Below, piece by piece: positions 33,701-38,000 of a stretch of DNA of 60,000 bases; the stretch's first letter is position 1; every line of letters begins with the position of its first letter. The notes under the pieces are model-generated. The model saw only the letters and a program-made list of their open reading frames with translations, had not been told where the DNA came from and made no database searches. The position numbers and the translations under genes were made by a program. Origin of the DNA: Lineus longissimus (lineage: Eukaryota > Nemertea > Pilidiophora > Heteronemertea > Lineidae); assembly GCF_910592395.1 (NCBI RefSeq), contig NC_088308.1, positions 11,363,001 to 11,423,000 on the forward strand. The letters are read 5' to 3'.

Positions 33701-35004
33701 TAAATTGTCTAAGAAATTGCATGCCTTGCCAAATGACTGTTCGGTGGAAGTGTCTTAAGCCAAGGAAGTTTTGTGCAAGGAGTTCTGGACTGTTTGAGGA
33801 TACTTTTATTTATATCAGCCAATGTCATTTTGACACCTGTTGTAGATCAACAATAGAATGCTACCTATTAAATGGAATGATTAGATTAAGAATTGATTGA
33901 TTTCCTCAGAGTAATGTCTTTGTAATCATTTCTGACCAGATTTCTTTCTAACTTTGCAGACGGATATACCAGAACTAGACAACCCTACATCCGAGCGCAT
34001 TCGTACATTTATCAATCACTTATTAGATGGACGACCCTTTTATGCTGACCTAATAGTTCTCAGGTTAGTAGTAAGAAGAGCATTTCTGATGAAAAAAAAA
34101 TTTCTCATGCCATTCATTTAGTATCATGAACATGCGGGTTGGTTGAAAACATTTTTAGAAAACATATGATTTTAGCAAAAAATATTAAGTACCATAAAAT
34201 TAGTTCCGAGTACAAGCCGAAAGCGTCGATCGATAGCATTTCAGAAATATTACACTTGTCAGTCTAATCAGTGGCGGAATAAAAGAAAGTTAGAAAGTGG
34301 CATCCAGCACCTAAAGAGACACTGGCTCCATTCAACTGCTTCTGGTAAATCGGGACTTGGCAACCAAATGCCTGATCACATTCTGCAGGAATGTCACCTG
34401 GTGAAAAGATTAGAAGACTTTTGGCCGGAGCCAATGTCACTGATGAACCAGTGATAACCTGCAGCAAACAGCCGAATTTGTCCGGTCGCACAAGCTGATG
34501 GTTACTTAAGATCCAGTGTTCTCAACACCCTTTAAAAAGGGGGTGCTCCTTACCCCTATGGTGTCCGATTTCCGCTCCCCCCCTATAAAAATTACCTCCT
34601 AATTAGTTCTATCCACTTAAAATGCTTCACAATAGGACCTTTTAACAAGACTTCAAGAACAATTTCCCAGTGCGCGTGAACGTTAGACTACCCCCCACCC
34701 CCCCCTCTTAATTCAAAGGCTGTGGAGATCACTGCGATCTTATATATTTAAAGTGGCTCCATTATAATTATAATCACTTCTCTATTATACCTGTAGAATG
34801 GTGCAAATCCACTTGACACAAAACTGCAGGTGGTCTTCTTCAAGTTGCTCTTCTCCAATATTAACAGTATGCGCTTGTTTAAATTTCAGGGAAGACAGCC
34901 GAGGGAGGATGCAGTTCATCAACTTCATGGTGGAGGACCGCACAGAGTCAGCTATGTCATACTACGAGTTCTTACAACACATTCAGAAATCCGTCAAGAG
35001 TTAG
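129..35004 (+). CDS. SEC24: SEC24A/B-type COPII cargo adaptor gene, 5'-partial, 20 exon positions
   Basis: Sec24 pairs with Sec23 in the inner COPII coat at ER exit sites and selects cargo for ER-to-Golgi vesicles. Exons: 129-221, 4699-4815, 5561-5616, 7615-8040, 8378-8496, 9450-9552, 10575-10701, 11570-11679 or 11734-11843, 13323-13389, 14904-15068, 23398-23555, 23807-24032, 24388-24546, 24997-25170, 29344-29454, 29808-29986, 30990-31127, 33457-33654, 33960-34063, 34890-35004. All junctions are AG/GT and phases match, giving 980 codons plus a TAG stop. Domain order in window numbering: Pro/Gln-rich N-terminus (1-231), start of beta-barrel (232-305), zinc finger (about 306-347), trunk (about 385-642), rest of beta-barrel (643-720), helical (about 720-843), gelsolin-like (about 844-943) and a C-terminal helix. 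Motifs such as LGPATDFYKKLALDCSGQQ and HTFHGNFFVRSTDLLSL mark the SEC24A/B branch. The start codon lies left of the window. Confidence 0.96.
222..1999. other. First visible SEC24 intron, proximal part; nothing coding seen
   Basis: AT-rich intronic sequence. The only distinct structure is a short TTG microsatellite at about 1132-1153. Open frames here are short and give no recognisable protein text. Confidence 0.6.
2000..2012 (+). repeat. SINE target-site duplication, left copy
   Basis: GTGAGACTGAGGT, identical to 2422-2434. Confidence 0.88.
2013..2421 (+). mobile_element. tRNA-derived SINE with 13-bp target duplication
   Basis: A pol III A box (TGGCCTAGTGG, 2026-2036) and a B box (GGTTCGATCCC, 2070-2080) head a tRNA-like region followed by a 3' body and a GAA-repeat tail (about 2402-2421). 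A perfect 13-bp direct repeat, GTGAGACTGAGGT, flanks the element at 2000-2012 and 2422-2434, proving insertion by target-primed reverse transcription. The intact boxes and perfect duplication suggest a fairly young copy. I cannot name the family. Confidence 0.9.
2422..2434 (+). repeat. SINE target-site duplication, right copy
   Basis: GTGAGACTGAGGT, directly after the GAA tail and identical to 2000-2012. Confidence 0.88.
2800..2975 (+). mobile_element. Degenerate tRNA-SINE fragment with a V-like conserved block
   Basis: A B-box-like GGTTCGACTCT near 2847 is followed by ATGTCCTTGAGCAAAACACT (about 2884-2903), which resembles the conserved central block shared by many SINEs of aquatic animals. 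The ends are not clear and no target duplication was found. Confidence 0.5.
3762..3860. repeat. Degenerate interspersed repeat (ACTGTAAACGCGG type)
   Basis: ACTGTAAACGCGGAAATATT and the text after it resemble, in inverted orientation, the repeat near 30480-30605. Both look like old copies of one short repeat family. Confidence 0.35.
3876..4049 (+). mobile_element. TcMar/pogo-like MITE, copy 1
   Basis: A 174-bp element with imperfect inverted ends (CAGTGAAACCTCCCT at left; GAGGTTCTACTG at right) flanked by TA on both sides (3874-3875, 4050-4051). The CAGTGGAACCTCTC-type terminus is characteristic of pogo/Tigger elements. It has no coding capacity. A related copy lies inverted at 5736-5916. 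Confidence 0.8.
4259..4470. mobile_element. Tc1/mariner-like MITE with perfect 22-bp TIRs
   Basis: The two ends are exact inverted copies over 22 bp, beginning CAGGGTGTCCATAAAAAAAG, with weaker matching continuing inward. The left flank is TA (4257-4258); the right flank is TG, so one base of the TA duplication may have mutated. The 212-bp interior has no open frame, so this is a non-autonomous element. Confidence 0.82.
4699..4815 (+). CDS. SEC24: SEC24 exon 2 (Pro/Ser-rich)
   Basis: The acceptor is tctttcag and the donor is gtaagc. It is phase 1 at both ends, so it could be skipped together with neighbours without a frameshift. It codes for PPSQKSSRAPSPLPVQQYDA and then a TSPGQTPTSPQ tail, typical of the disordered Sec24 N-terminus. 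Confidence 0.82.
5561..5616 (+). CDS. SEC24: SEC24 exon 3
   Basis: This 56-nt exon lies between atttcag and gtaggt and goes from phase 1 to phase 0. It codes for GQPLKQGGITGRRQYPQM, resembling the RRxYPQ segment of SEC24A/B proteins. Confidence 0.82.
5736..5916 (-). mobile_element. TcMar/pogo-like MITE, copy 2 (inverted relative to copy 1)
   Basis: The ends are GTAGAACCTCTCTG and GAGGTTCCACTG, with TA at 5734-5735 and 5917-5918. The interior is the reverse complement of 3876-4049 with scattered differences, for example the GGTTGTTTCCAT block. The two copies bracket SEC24 exons 2 and 3. Confidence 0.78.
6275..7085. mobile_element. Non-autonomous PIF/Harbinger-like element with TAA duplication
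   Basis: Perfect inverted ends of about 27 bp begin GGGATCACGTCCAAAGTCCG and are flanked by TAA on both sides (6272-6274, 7086-7088). A 3-bp TWA duplication is typical of PIF/Harbinger. The interior has many TCGCC/GGCGA subterminal motifs and no transposase; the 116-codon frame inside it has no recognisable protein text. Confidence 0.75.
7615..8040 (+). CDS. SEC24: SEC24 exon 4 (Gln/Pro-rich with 9-residue repeats)
   Basis: The largest exon (426 nt, phase 0 at both ends) lies between atttcag and gtaaga. It codes for 142 residues, including six tandem 9-residue repeats of the form SQFGNQPAT (7657-7818), then a Pro/Gly/Gln-rich stretch and NANFNRMSFQ, the usual lead-in to the conserved core. 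Low-complexity N-termini of this kind are typical of Sec24 and are thought to be flexible. Confidence 0.93.
7657..7818 (+). repeat. Coding minisatellite, six 27-bp units
   Basis: Six contiguous 27-bp units in SEC24 exon 4 code for SQFGNQPAT-type 9-mers. Units 1-4 are nearly identical; units 5 and 6 differ (NRPIT, GSQPAA). Because the period is a multiple of three, copy-number change would keep the frame. Confidence 0.95.
8378..8496 (+). CDS. SEC24: SEC24 exon 5 (start of conserved core)
   Basis: The exon lies between ttttcag and gtaagt. It codes for HGDTRAMNLLQEKNILP and then a Pro-rich linker ending VNCSPE, matching the conserved MNLLQ.RNILP entry into the Sec24 core. It ends in phase 2. 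Confidence 0.95.
8682..9103. mobile_element. MITE with AGGCCACGTG-type TIRs
   Basis: The left end AGGCCACGTGTCTTTATTTC and the reverse complement of the right end AGGCCACATGTTTTTTATTT match imperfectly over about 30 bp. GATG abuts both ends (8678-8681, 9104-9107), a possible 4-bp target duplication. The interior is A/T-rich and non-coding. The superfamily is not assigned. Confidence 0.6.
9450..9552 (+). CDS. SEC24: SEC24 exon 6 (beta-barrel strand region)
   Basis: The exon lies between gtttccag and gtaagt. It codes for IFRCTLNAIPQTQAILNKAR and LPLGILIHPFKDLS, the invariant FRCT...P.T..LL.K..LP.G....PF segment before the zinc finger. It ends in phase 0. Confidence 0.96.
9660..10460 (+). repeat. 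Degenerate tandem repeat, period about 57 bp
   Basis: Successive copies of a unit containing TTGTAATGGGCAATAGCACC, GGGAAAGGCTAT and GAAAGCCAAAATGATT occur near 9665, 9897-9953, 9954-10005, 10006-10062, 10336-10392 and 10393-10455. The array lies in the intron between exons 6 and 7 and is split by a LINE fragment. Confidence 0.65.
10091..10306 (-). mobile_element. LINE ORF2 C-terminal remnant
   Basis: The minus frame reads GGRKRGRPRKTWMDNIKEWT then SQLIWKAESRS. This is the characteristic C-terminal end of many animal non-LTR retrotransposon polyproteins (GRPRKTWxDNI..W). It is a 5'-truncated fragment of about 70 codons inside the tandem repeat. Confidence 0.8.
10575..10701 (+). CDS. SEC24: SEC24 exon 7 (zinc finger)
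   Basis: The exon lies between tctttcag and gtaagt. It codes for the Sec23/Sec24 zinc finger: C-x2-C (VRCRTCRTYINPF), 17 residues, then C-x2-C (RRWKCNLCYRVNE). It ends in phase 1, so the next exon must begin with two bases; both 8a and 8b satisfy this. Confidence 0.97.
11570..11679 (+). CDS. SEC24: SEC24 alternative exon 8a
   Basis: This 110-nt exon lies between gcttttcag and gtatgt and codes for the post-zinc-finger segment PDDFQFDPISKTYGAP then RRPEFKSATIEYIAPSQYM. It completes the split codon left by exon 7 and ends in phase 0 before exon 9. It duplicates exon 8b: the two are equal in length and phase and share 28 of 37 residues. Silent positions differ widely, so the duplication is not recent. 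Confidence 0.93.
11734..11843 (+). CDS. SEC24: SEC24 alternative exon 8b
   Basis: This 110-nt exon lies between tgtttcag and gtatgt and codes for PDEFQFDPVSKSYGDP then RRPEIKSATIEFIAPSEYM. Its ATIEF.APSEYM ending looks closer to the usual SEC24A/B text than 8a does. Only 54 nt separate it from 8a. If both were joined, 8b would be read out of frame and meet TGA after nine codons. Confidence 0.93.
11844..13322. other. SEC24 intron after exon 8b; nothing recognised
   Basis: Intronic sequence without clear genes or elements. A stretch at about 13030-13160 (CCAGGGCCATAGCTAGTGGG) resembles a common dispersed repeat, also echoed near 10885. Confidence 0.4.
13323..13389 (+). CDS. SEC24: SEC24 exon 9 (start of trunk domain)
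   Basis: The exon lies between gattgcag and gtgagc. It codes for LRPPQPAVYLFLLDVSFNAV, the first strand of the vWA-like trunk domain through which Sec24 contacts Sec23. It ends in phase 1. Confidence 0.96.
13564..14670 (+). repeat. Palindrome-headed repeat, copy 1 (1.1 kb)
   Basis: It begins with a near-perfect palindrome (AGCTCACCTCT...AGAGGCGAGCT, 13566-13591), then GGCGTCCGTCGTCCGTC repeats, then three internal units of about 300 bp, each with GGTCACAGAGGTCAAATG and CACGTTTC.TAACTG blocks. It ends GAGGTGAGCACAATGGCCCT, echoing the head in inverse. No protein is coded. A second copy, differing at only scattered bases, lies at 40706-41840. Confidence 0.88.
14904..15068 (+). CDS. SEC24: SEC24 exon 10 (trunk)
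   Basis: The exon lies between gttttcag and gtaaat. It codes for GYLSIFCQSLLEELDRLPGD, then TQIGFLTFDSAVHFYNL and MLIVSDLE, all core trunk segments. It is phase 1 at both ends. The following intron (15069-23397) carries the nested transposons. Confidence 0.96.
15218..15428 (+). repeat. Palindrome-headed repeat, truncated at DIRS insertion
   Basis: The head TATACGCCAGCTCCGGAGCA contains the palindrome GCTCCGGAGC (15228-15237), followed by GGTGTCCGTCTGTCCGTTAA and GGTCAAAAGGTCAAAGGTCA. It has the same architecture as the repeats at 13564, 27620, 31514 and 40706. It stops where the DIRS inverted repeat starts. Confidence 0.65.
15429..15498 (+). repeat. DIRS left inverted terminal repeat
   Basis: TTCGCTTAGCTACACCTAGG through CCATAATCAGTACTT; it matches the reverse complement of 22912-22981 with only a couple of mismatches. 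Confidence 0.88.
15559..16203 (+). CDS. Unassigned 5' open frame of the DIRS element
   Basis: A 214-codon open frame starts near the left terminal repeat. Its N-terminal part is rich in Arg/Phe and its C-terminal part in Pro/Gly/Ser/Arg, including a KKMKKVRRGARPSKGRG basic stretch. DIRS elements usually carry a Gag-like ORF here, and position and basic composition would fit. However, no motif is recognised and GC-rich DNA easily gives long chance frames. Confidence 0.35.
   Translation: MVDPTFEDTFGKLIISRRRVRSFFYHPPSISAFGACFFCRLPRNFFSVFPGYWSRDRSFLYFCGFSVRNFGLMTSLLPSFLSSLGVPPFVLDLLPFRAGFRGPFTGVSCIHSPRPGSSPCRGAGSSAQIGPDPFAPGMPSSSPGTAGKKMKKVRRGARPSKGRGSLTPSPLPSSRTPLSGEVHGALGGFRPLPTPPPRPGTPLLGVCPLGRPWV
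16604..17889 (+). CDS. Harbinger Myb/SANT-like DNA-binding protein (3 exons)
   Basis: Inferred exons are 16604-16871, 17135-17324 and 17436-17889, with GT/AG junctions (gttagt...tttcag, gtatgt...tttcag) and compatible phases, giving 303 residues and TAA. Residues 1-90 form a trihelix Myb/SANT domain (GRKPNFSDAEKIRLIEAYDA, DAWLEITDNV, LQKKWQNLTSAMKDEYREYK). The middle is Gly/Pro/Ser-rich, and the C-terminal 70 residues form a Lys/Glu-rich coiled coil (LQKELLASEKERCALEMDKL). In studied Harbinger elements this partner binds the transposon ends and brings the transposase into the nucleus. A tandem acceptor (ttcag then tttcag 9 nt on, 17435/17444) could vary exon 3 by three codons. Confidence 0.85.
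17971..19149 (-). CDS. Harbinger (HARBI1-type) DDE transposase
   Basis: An uninterrupted frame of 392 residues. The DDE catalytic triad is visible: D191 (GVIGVVDGTHI), D266 (EVILGDSGYPL) and E302 (CLVERGIGQWKRRF). Other family marks are SQPTMSRVIAEV in the helix-turn-helix region, NVVARWPGSTHDS, and a C-terminal AIITACAMLQNIAI. The usual HARBI1-like start could instead be Met-40 (19032, MAALMLAWQHAFAHRR), because the first 39 residues lack family character and lie near the terminal repeats. The transposase excises and reinserts the element together with the Myb-like partner. Confidence 0.93.
   Translation of the reverse strand: MDHSNRVLDLRHLWSSLNSKSRSKWTGSFSSFCARCSTEMAALMLAWQHAFAHRRAIRRERVFRDRLHPLDAYNDLELYQRYRFDRQTILQLIDLVRDDLESKTRRNYALPAELKLLATLRFYACGSFQQVTGDTVHISQPTMSRVIAEVTTTLNNSLKHIIKFPRQEDTPQLSADFYEIARFPGVIGVVDGTHIWILGPSFHEWRYVNRKNWYSINVQVVFDAHFRFMNVVARWPGSTHDSVVLRESAVTDIMRRWQGDEVILGDSGYPLRPWLMTPFLNPNTPGQRRYNRSHKKTRCLVERGIGQWKRRFHCLHGKLRYTPEKACAIITACAMLQNIAINKALPDFDPADMDDIEHRPQPDEDGNDEGNIVAFAGVNGTATRDHIVQQHF
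19262..20105 (+). pseudogene. DIRS reverse transcriptase
   Basis: Frame +1 carries reverse transcriptase motifs: HVFLVPKKSGKWRLVIDLST, then motif A SLDLQDAYLHVPVHPEFQPF, QFQALPFGLASAPLIFT, and the catalytic box YLDDW near 19905-19919. YLDDW is typical of DIRS elements. The frame loses homology near 20100, where the DIRS text continues in frame 3, so a frameshift is placed around the C-run at 20080-20110. The upstream part of the ORF is cut by the Harbinger insertion. Confidence 0.85.
20106..21170 (+). pseudogene. DIRS RNase H and C-terminal domain
   Basis: Frame 3 carries an RNase H domain: MSLFTDTSLYGWGAHL, NILEMQAVILAVRAF, VSLFSDNSTVVAYIRKQGG and IPGKRNILADALSR, keeping the D, E, D and D metal ligands. 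This is followed by VVDLFATRLNKRFPLYYSP and LIAPCWPNQAWFPVL, the conserved segment that follows RNase H in DIRS polyproteins. It overlaps the recombinase frame downstream, as is usual in these elements. Confidence 0.83.
21165..22242 (+). pseudogene. DIRS tyrosine recombinase
   Basis: The N-terminal SAM-like part (LEAVGYFLRERGFSEDVIRK, STLDSYDSKWAVFRDWC) is in frame 2. The catalytic part (FLVALATAQRRSELHAL, then ITAHEIRAISTSWAEYKGV) continues in frame 1, implying a frameshift near 21530. The motif Arg and the H-x-x-R box are present. A TAA at 22120-22122 then interrupts the frame just before DAATWSSHSTFSQYYMRD, which holds the expected catalytic Tyr (22162-22167). The frame otherwise stays open to TAG at 22240-22242. 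The recombinase would integrate the circular DNA intermediate, but this copy should be inactive. Confidence 0.83.
22232..22262 (+). repeat. Perfect hairpin after the DIRS recombinase
   Basis: GTGGTCTAGGT, 8 nt loop, ACCTAGACCAC: an 11-bp perfect stem overlapping the final TAG of the recombinase frame. Possible RNA 3'-end or processing structure; role unknown. Confidence 0.6.
22767..22856. repeat. Long imperfect palindrome in the DIRS 3' region
   Basis: Left arm AGTCTGACCTGGGTAG... and right arm ...CTACCCAGGTCAGACT pair over about 43 bp each with a 3-5 nt centre and a few mismatches. The right-arm sequence recurs in inverted form at about 23055-23110, just outside the right terminal repeat. 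Confidence 0.8.
22912..22981 (-). repeat. DIRS right inverted terminal repeat
   Basis: Inverted partner of 15429-15498, starting AAGTACTGATTATGGCAGCT and ending TAGCTAAGCGAA. Confidence 0.88.
23050..23110. repeat. Third arm of the DIRS-associated palindrome
   Basis: GCAAAAGTCTGACCTGGGTA and about 40 more bases repeat the reverse complement of 22800-22856. Its place outside the inverted terminal repeat suggests that the DIRS-derived region extends to about 23110. Confidence 0.7.
23398..23555 (+). CDS. SEC24: SEC24 exon 11 (trunk)
   Basis: The exon lies between tcttacag and gtaaga. It codes for IFLPSPDSLLVNLSESKDLI through DTGSALGAALQAAHKLM. Phase 1 joins correctly to exon 10 across 8.3 kb of intron, so the nested transposons have not disturbed the reading frame. 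Confidence 0.96.
23807..24032 (+). CDS. SEC24: SEC24 exon 12 (trunk)
   Basis: The exon lies between tttttcag and gttagt. It codes for TTGGRVTVVQTVLPSSGPGA, then NVPHLGPATDFYKKLALDC and SYVDIATL. LGPATDFYK and LDCSGQQ are near-invariant in the SEC24A/B branch. It ends in phase 1. Confidence 0.97.
24388..24546 (+). CDS. SEC24: SEC24 exon 13 (end of trunk)
   Basis: The exon lies between atttcag and gtaaga. It codes for SCASKYSGGTVHYYPSFHAQ through KRYFSRKIGFEAVMRIRCSR, the end of the trunk and the return to the beta-barrel. Confidence 0.97.
24997..25170 (+). CDS. SEC24: SEC24 exon 14 (beta-barrel, cargo-binding region)
   Basis: The exon lies between attccag and gtatgt. It codes for GLSIHTFHGNFFVRSTDLLS, then PNINPDAGF and AALLYTSSKG. 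In studied Sec24 proteins residues in this stretch form a cargo-signal pocket; the segment is intact here. Confidence 0.97.
25499..26189 (+). repeat. 173-bp tandem array, four copies
   Basis: Four head-to-tail units of exactly 173 bp (starting near 25500, 25673, 25846 and 26019) lie in the SEC24 intron between exons 14 and 15. Units 2-4 differ by a few bases; unit 1 is more divergent at its start. Each contains TTATTGTCCTCAAATTGGTT and ends TTCAGTTCCTCAAAAGATT. The open frames in it repeat with the period and are not genes. Confidence 0.93.
26190..27600. other. Intronic sequence, no gene recognised
   Basis: Part of the 4.2-kb intron between exons 14 and 15. Two degenerate stretches share TTCTCAAAAA (26974 and 27453 regions) but no clear element ends were found. 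Confidence 0.4.
27620..27890 (+). repeat. Palindrome-headed repeat (AGCTCAGCTGACT type)
   Basis: It begins with the near-palindrome AGCTCAGCTGACT / AGTCAGCCGAGCT (27620-27646), then GTGGCGTCCGTCTGTCCATC with six CCAT units, then TTGTAACCGTAAGACCTAGA. The head, GTCC motif and 'GTAAC...GA.TT' order match the elements at 13564, 15218, 31514 and 40706, although the sequence differs. The right end is not defined. Confidence 0.6.
27891..29343. other. Intronic sequence before exon 15; nothing recognised
   Basis: No coding similarity, array or paired ends identified. Confidence 0.4.
29344..29454 (+). CDS. SEC24: SEC24 exon 15
   Basis: The exon lies between tttttccag and gtaagt. It codes for ERRIRVHTMCLPVSNQVNDV and AIVGLLAKMG, the last barrel strand and the start of the helical domain. 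It is phase 1 at both ends. Confidence 0.96.
29808..29986 (+). CDS. SEC24: SEC24 exon 16 (helical domain)
   Basis: The exon lies between cttgcag and gtaagt. It codes for VDRTHASSLGDAREAMINAA through RLLPMYVLAMMKS, matching the LSDAR..L and LP.YVLA..K helical motifs. Confidence 0.96.
30990..31127 (+). CDS. SEC24: SEC24 exon 17 (helical domain)
   Basis: The exon lies between tcttacag and gtcagt. It codes for TAFRAGSGVKLDERVFALEE through MRFYPDLYPVHNLEDK. It is phase 0 at both ends. Confidence 0.95.
31514..32745 (+). repeat. Palindrome-headed repeat with an eight-unit 145-bp array
   Basis: The head ATGCCCCCGCTAAAGTGGGGGCAT (31514-31537, a 10-bp stem with a 4-nt loop) is followed by a GC-rich leader and eight tandem units. 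The anchor ATGGC(C/T)GCCAG recurs near 31701, 31846, 31991, 32136, 32281, 32426, 32567 and 32713: a period of 145 bp, with one short (141) and one 146-bp step. Each unit contains TTAGATTTT.GCATTCCG and TTCCCTATCGATTTTGGGC. It is intronic, between exons 17 and 18. Confidence 0.9.
32745..33070 (+). repeat. 74-bp tandem repeat, about four copies
   Basis: GGATATTCTGTGACTGA-type blocks occur near 32820, 32895, 32968 and 33042, spaced 73-75 bp. They are separated by GAGATAAATAGC and TATTCATTGATATC blocks. The array directly follows the 145-bp array. Confidence 0.85.
33457..33654 (+). CDS. SEC24: SEC24 exon 18 (gelsolin-like domain)
   Basis: The exon lies between atttcag and gtgagt. It codes for DSITKNDSVIPQPPRIQLSS, then GAYLLDSGNRMILWVGGAVS and FMSIQDGM. 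The L.D.G....WVG signature is typical of the C-terminal gelsolin-like domain. It is phase 0 at both ends. Confidence 0.96.
33960..34063 (+). CDS. SEC24: SEC24 exon 19
   Basis: The exon lies between tttgcag and gttagt. It codes for TDIPELDNPTSERIRTFINH through FYADLIVL, matching the .LPELD...S.R...F segment. It ends in phase 2. Confidence 0.95.
34890..35004 (+). CDS. SEC24: SEC24 terminal coding exon 20
   Basis: After aatttcag the exon codes for EDSRGRMQFINFMVEDRTES and AMSYYEFLQHIQKSVKS, then TAG at 35002-35004. The .EDRT.....YYEFL.H.Q ending is the canonical Sec24 C-terminus. Confidence 0.97.
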
Positions 35005-38000
35005 TAGTGGATGCATTGGTCATAGGATTTTCAAAATTATCATATGTTTGTTTGTTCGGGACTAAAGACAGTGATATAGGGTTTGTCTTGTTACTCAAGG
35101 GTTTGAGCGAAGGCATTATTTAGGTCACATCTGATGCTTGGTGTGGTCCAATATAAGATCAGTGGATTTCAACAAACTGGCCCGTTGCACGTTTGAAGGG
35201 AAGGTCAACAAATACTTGGTGAAGGTGATATTCCTTTGGCTTTGGATGCAATGTCAACTGGTCAGGTTTAAAAGGTCGCTGAATGTTTCAGTCAGAGGAT
35301 GTCCAAAGTCATATTTCTCCCATTGAATTAATTACATTCAATAGAAATGACATTCTTTGTGAATACGGGGCTTATCATGGACTGTTAAAGCTATGCCTTT
35401 AATCAAGAATTGATAGATTTTCTTAATTCTTGCTATAATATATTCTACAGTGGGAAAGAGCACATTCGAAATACTTGTGATACAATGTACATCTTCATAA
35501 ACTTACGTTGTACTGCTTTAGAAGTTTATACATGTATTTGCACATCATATTTCCCAAACTGACATAAGCACTTGGCAATTAGTACCATGATATTGTAAAG
35601 GCTCTAAAACTTGCCTTTACAATCAGCAGTGTATACCTGATATTGGGTTGTTAACTAAGGGGGGTCGACATTTTCACAAGCGTACAAACCATACTTTAGG
35701 GGGGGGGCAGGTTAAATGTCCGGTCATACACTTTCAGAAAATCCATAATGTCAATCAGCGATCTATTTTCGTTGAGCACCTCTGGACTCGGCTTACCACC
35801 TCACAACAACCAATGAATGGTATACTTTGTCTGAAGGGGAGGTGAATCGGCAAAGCTCGCAACCGATATAGAAATACCGCTTCACATCAATCTCACTGTT
35901 GTACTCCTGCGCCTGAGAGTAGCTTCAACTTTCCAAACGAATCAATACCTACATGTATGCATTTTAAAAGTCAACCTTAAAAGTACTCTTGGAGATACTA
36001 AATAAAATACTCAACTCTATGTACGCTGGTAACAATGTTGAACCACCCCTTAGGTTTCACTATTTCCAGATATAATTTTCATCTTCATGGGCCAGTCTTT
36101 GTGGCAGGTCTAAAAGAACAGCAGCTTTGGAACAGCAGTTGAATTGAAATTGAACTTTACTTGTCGAAATATGATGAAAGTAGATGTGCTGAGCAATACA
36201 TGTACACTATATCTAGTGCAATATGATTTTCTGCATGTTGCTGGTCTCATGTGCTTTGGATAAAAACTGCCGTCGTTTCCCAAATGAATTGCACACGGCA
36301 TGGTCTCAGAATGATGATTTGAGTATAACCATTGGTAACTGGGAAACTGTTGCAGTATTAATCGTATGCGAAAATATAATTTAAAGACAAAAATTTGTTT
36401 GTGTACATCATTCGAATACATGTGTCCTGTTGGTATTTTGAATAACCATGGCCAAAGTTCCATAAATAGACACATGAGCTCAGTGCACAAGTAGGCAGGT
36501 ATTGTGATTTTATATCTCTCTTTTCAATAGCATTGTTGAAACATACAGATGTACAGGTATATTCAATGCGTGTTAAGATTGGAAAATCTCCTCAAATTTC
36601 TAATTGGAATGAATGAACCTGGCCTATAAAGTTTCGACAATTATTTAAGAGGATTACATGTAGGTGGATTTCTTGATGATAAAAACATTAGACTGATTTT
36701 CGTCATCGTCATCATCATCATCTTTAGTGTCATGATGCTGTTAGGATTTCCTGGCCATAAATTGCGATTGTAGATTGTGAAAATTGCCCAGTTGACAGCA
36801 GTCAGCTTATATGGAACAGAAAATAAAACAATGTTGAACATGTGATAAATCTGTGATGAAAATTGATGAAATGACGCACCAGAATATTGGGAGTGAGTTG
36901 TCAAAGTTGTGTTTTTGTACCCTCATTTATAAAAACAGTAAAGTGGGCTTCTTCACCCTTGATAATTCCCGGGTGATTTTTTTCCTACATGTAATGCGAT
37001 AAAAATGTATTGACAAATTGCCAATGTTTGACTCTGCTAAGAATCAAAGCCCCAGATAATTCTACGTAAATTTCACTCTTTTATAGATTGTTGGTACAAA
37101 TGCACATTTATTTATTGTACATTTCATGTTGCACATATCGGAATCGGAATGAAATTGACAAGGAAATCTTAATTTATAATGATGGCCTGAAAAGTGACAA
37201 TATTGGTGTTAATCTTGCATAATACGTGTAGGGCCAAGTAGGACAACAATGCAACCACATTGAACATTGTACATTGGATCAGGAAATAACTGATTTCGAT
37301 GTGTTAGTCGTTAGTTTGGGCATCCTCTCGGGTCCGAAATTTTAGCTCATAGGTTCATTGCTGTTGTTGTTGCCAACGGGAAGGTGTTTGATAGATGAAC
37401 GACGATAATTCCTGAGTTGTGGTACATCTCTACTGGTGATTCGGTGCCGGGGTTTCATCCTTGACATTTGTAGAATATGATGAAGGAGACATTTCTTGAG
37501 GTTCTAGTGGCCCAGTACTGACCCTGGTTATCTGTCCTTCTAATCGTCCACATCAAATCCGGTGCTGCGTCTCTTGACAGACTGTGGTGGGTTGATGTCT
37601 TCTGTGAATGGGTGTCCCTTTCTGTGAACAGGCAGGGCATTCAAGCACAGATCAGACACCTGTCTTGTACATTGGTCTCGGACAGGTTTAAAAGGCACTT
37701 CCAGAATTTTGGTTTCACAAAACCCTGACAACAATGAGCAATTCGATGGGTAAAAGTTCAAGGTGCCTAAGGCTGGTTGATTTTTTAATGTGGTCAATGA
37801 TCATTCGGAAGGGATAATAGCCAAGATTTTTGACCAGCAGAAGTGAAATGTCTCATCATAAGACCTATTTACAATGAATAAGAAGACGATTTTATGCTTT
37901 AAAATCTGGTCTAGTTTCTTTATGATGAATCTGGCCTTGTTCTGTTGAAAATTGGTGCTTTTGGGTCGTTCAATAGGACACAATCGATTGTATGTACCAA

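Noticed and set aside
36001-36006. Definite SEC24 polyadenylation site
   Set aside because: AATAAA is present, but similar signals are common in this AT-rich flank and no transcript data are available.
36688-36725. Regulatory array at ATC repeats
   Set aside because: Simple trinucleotide microsatellite with no further structure.
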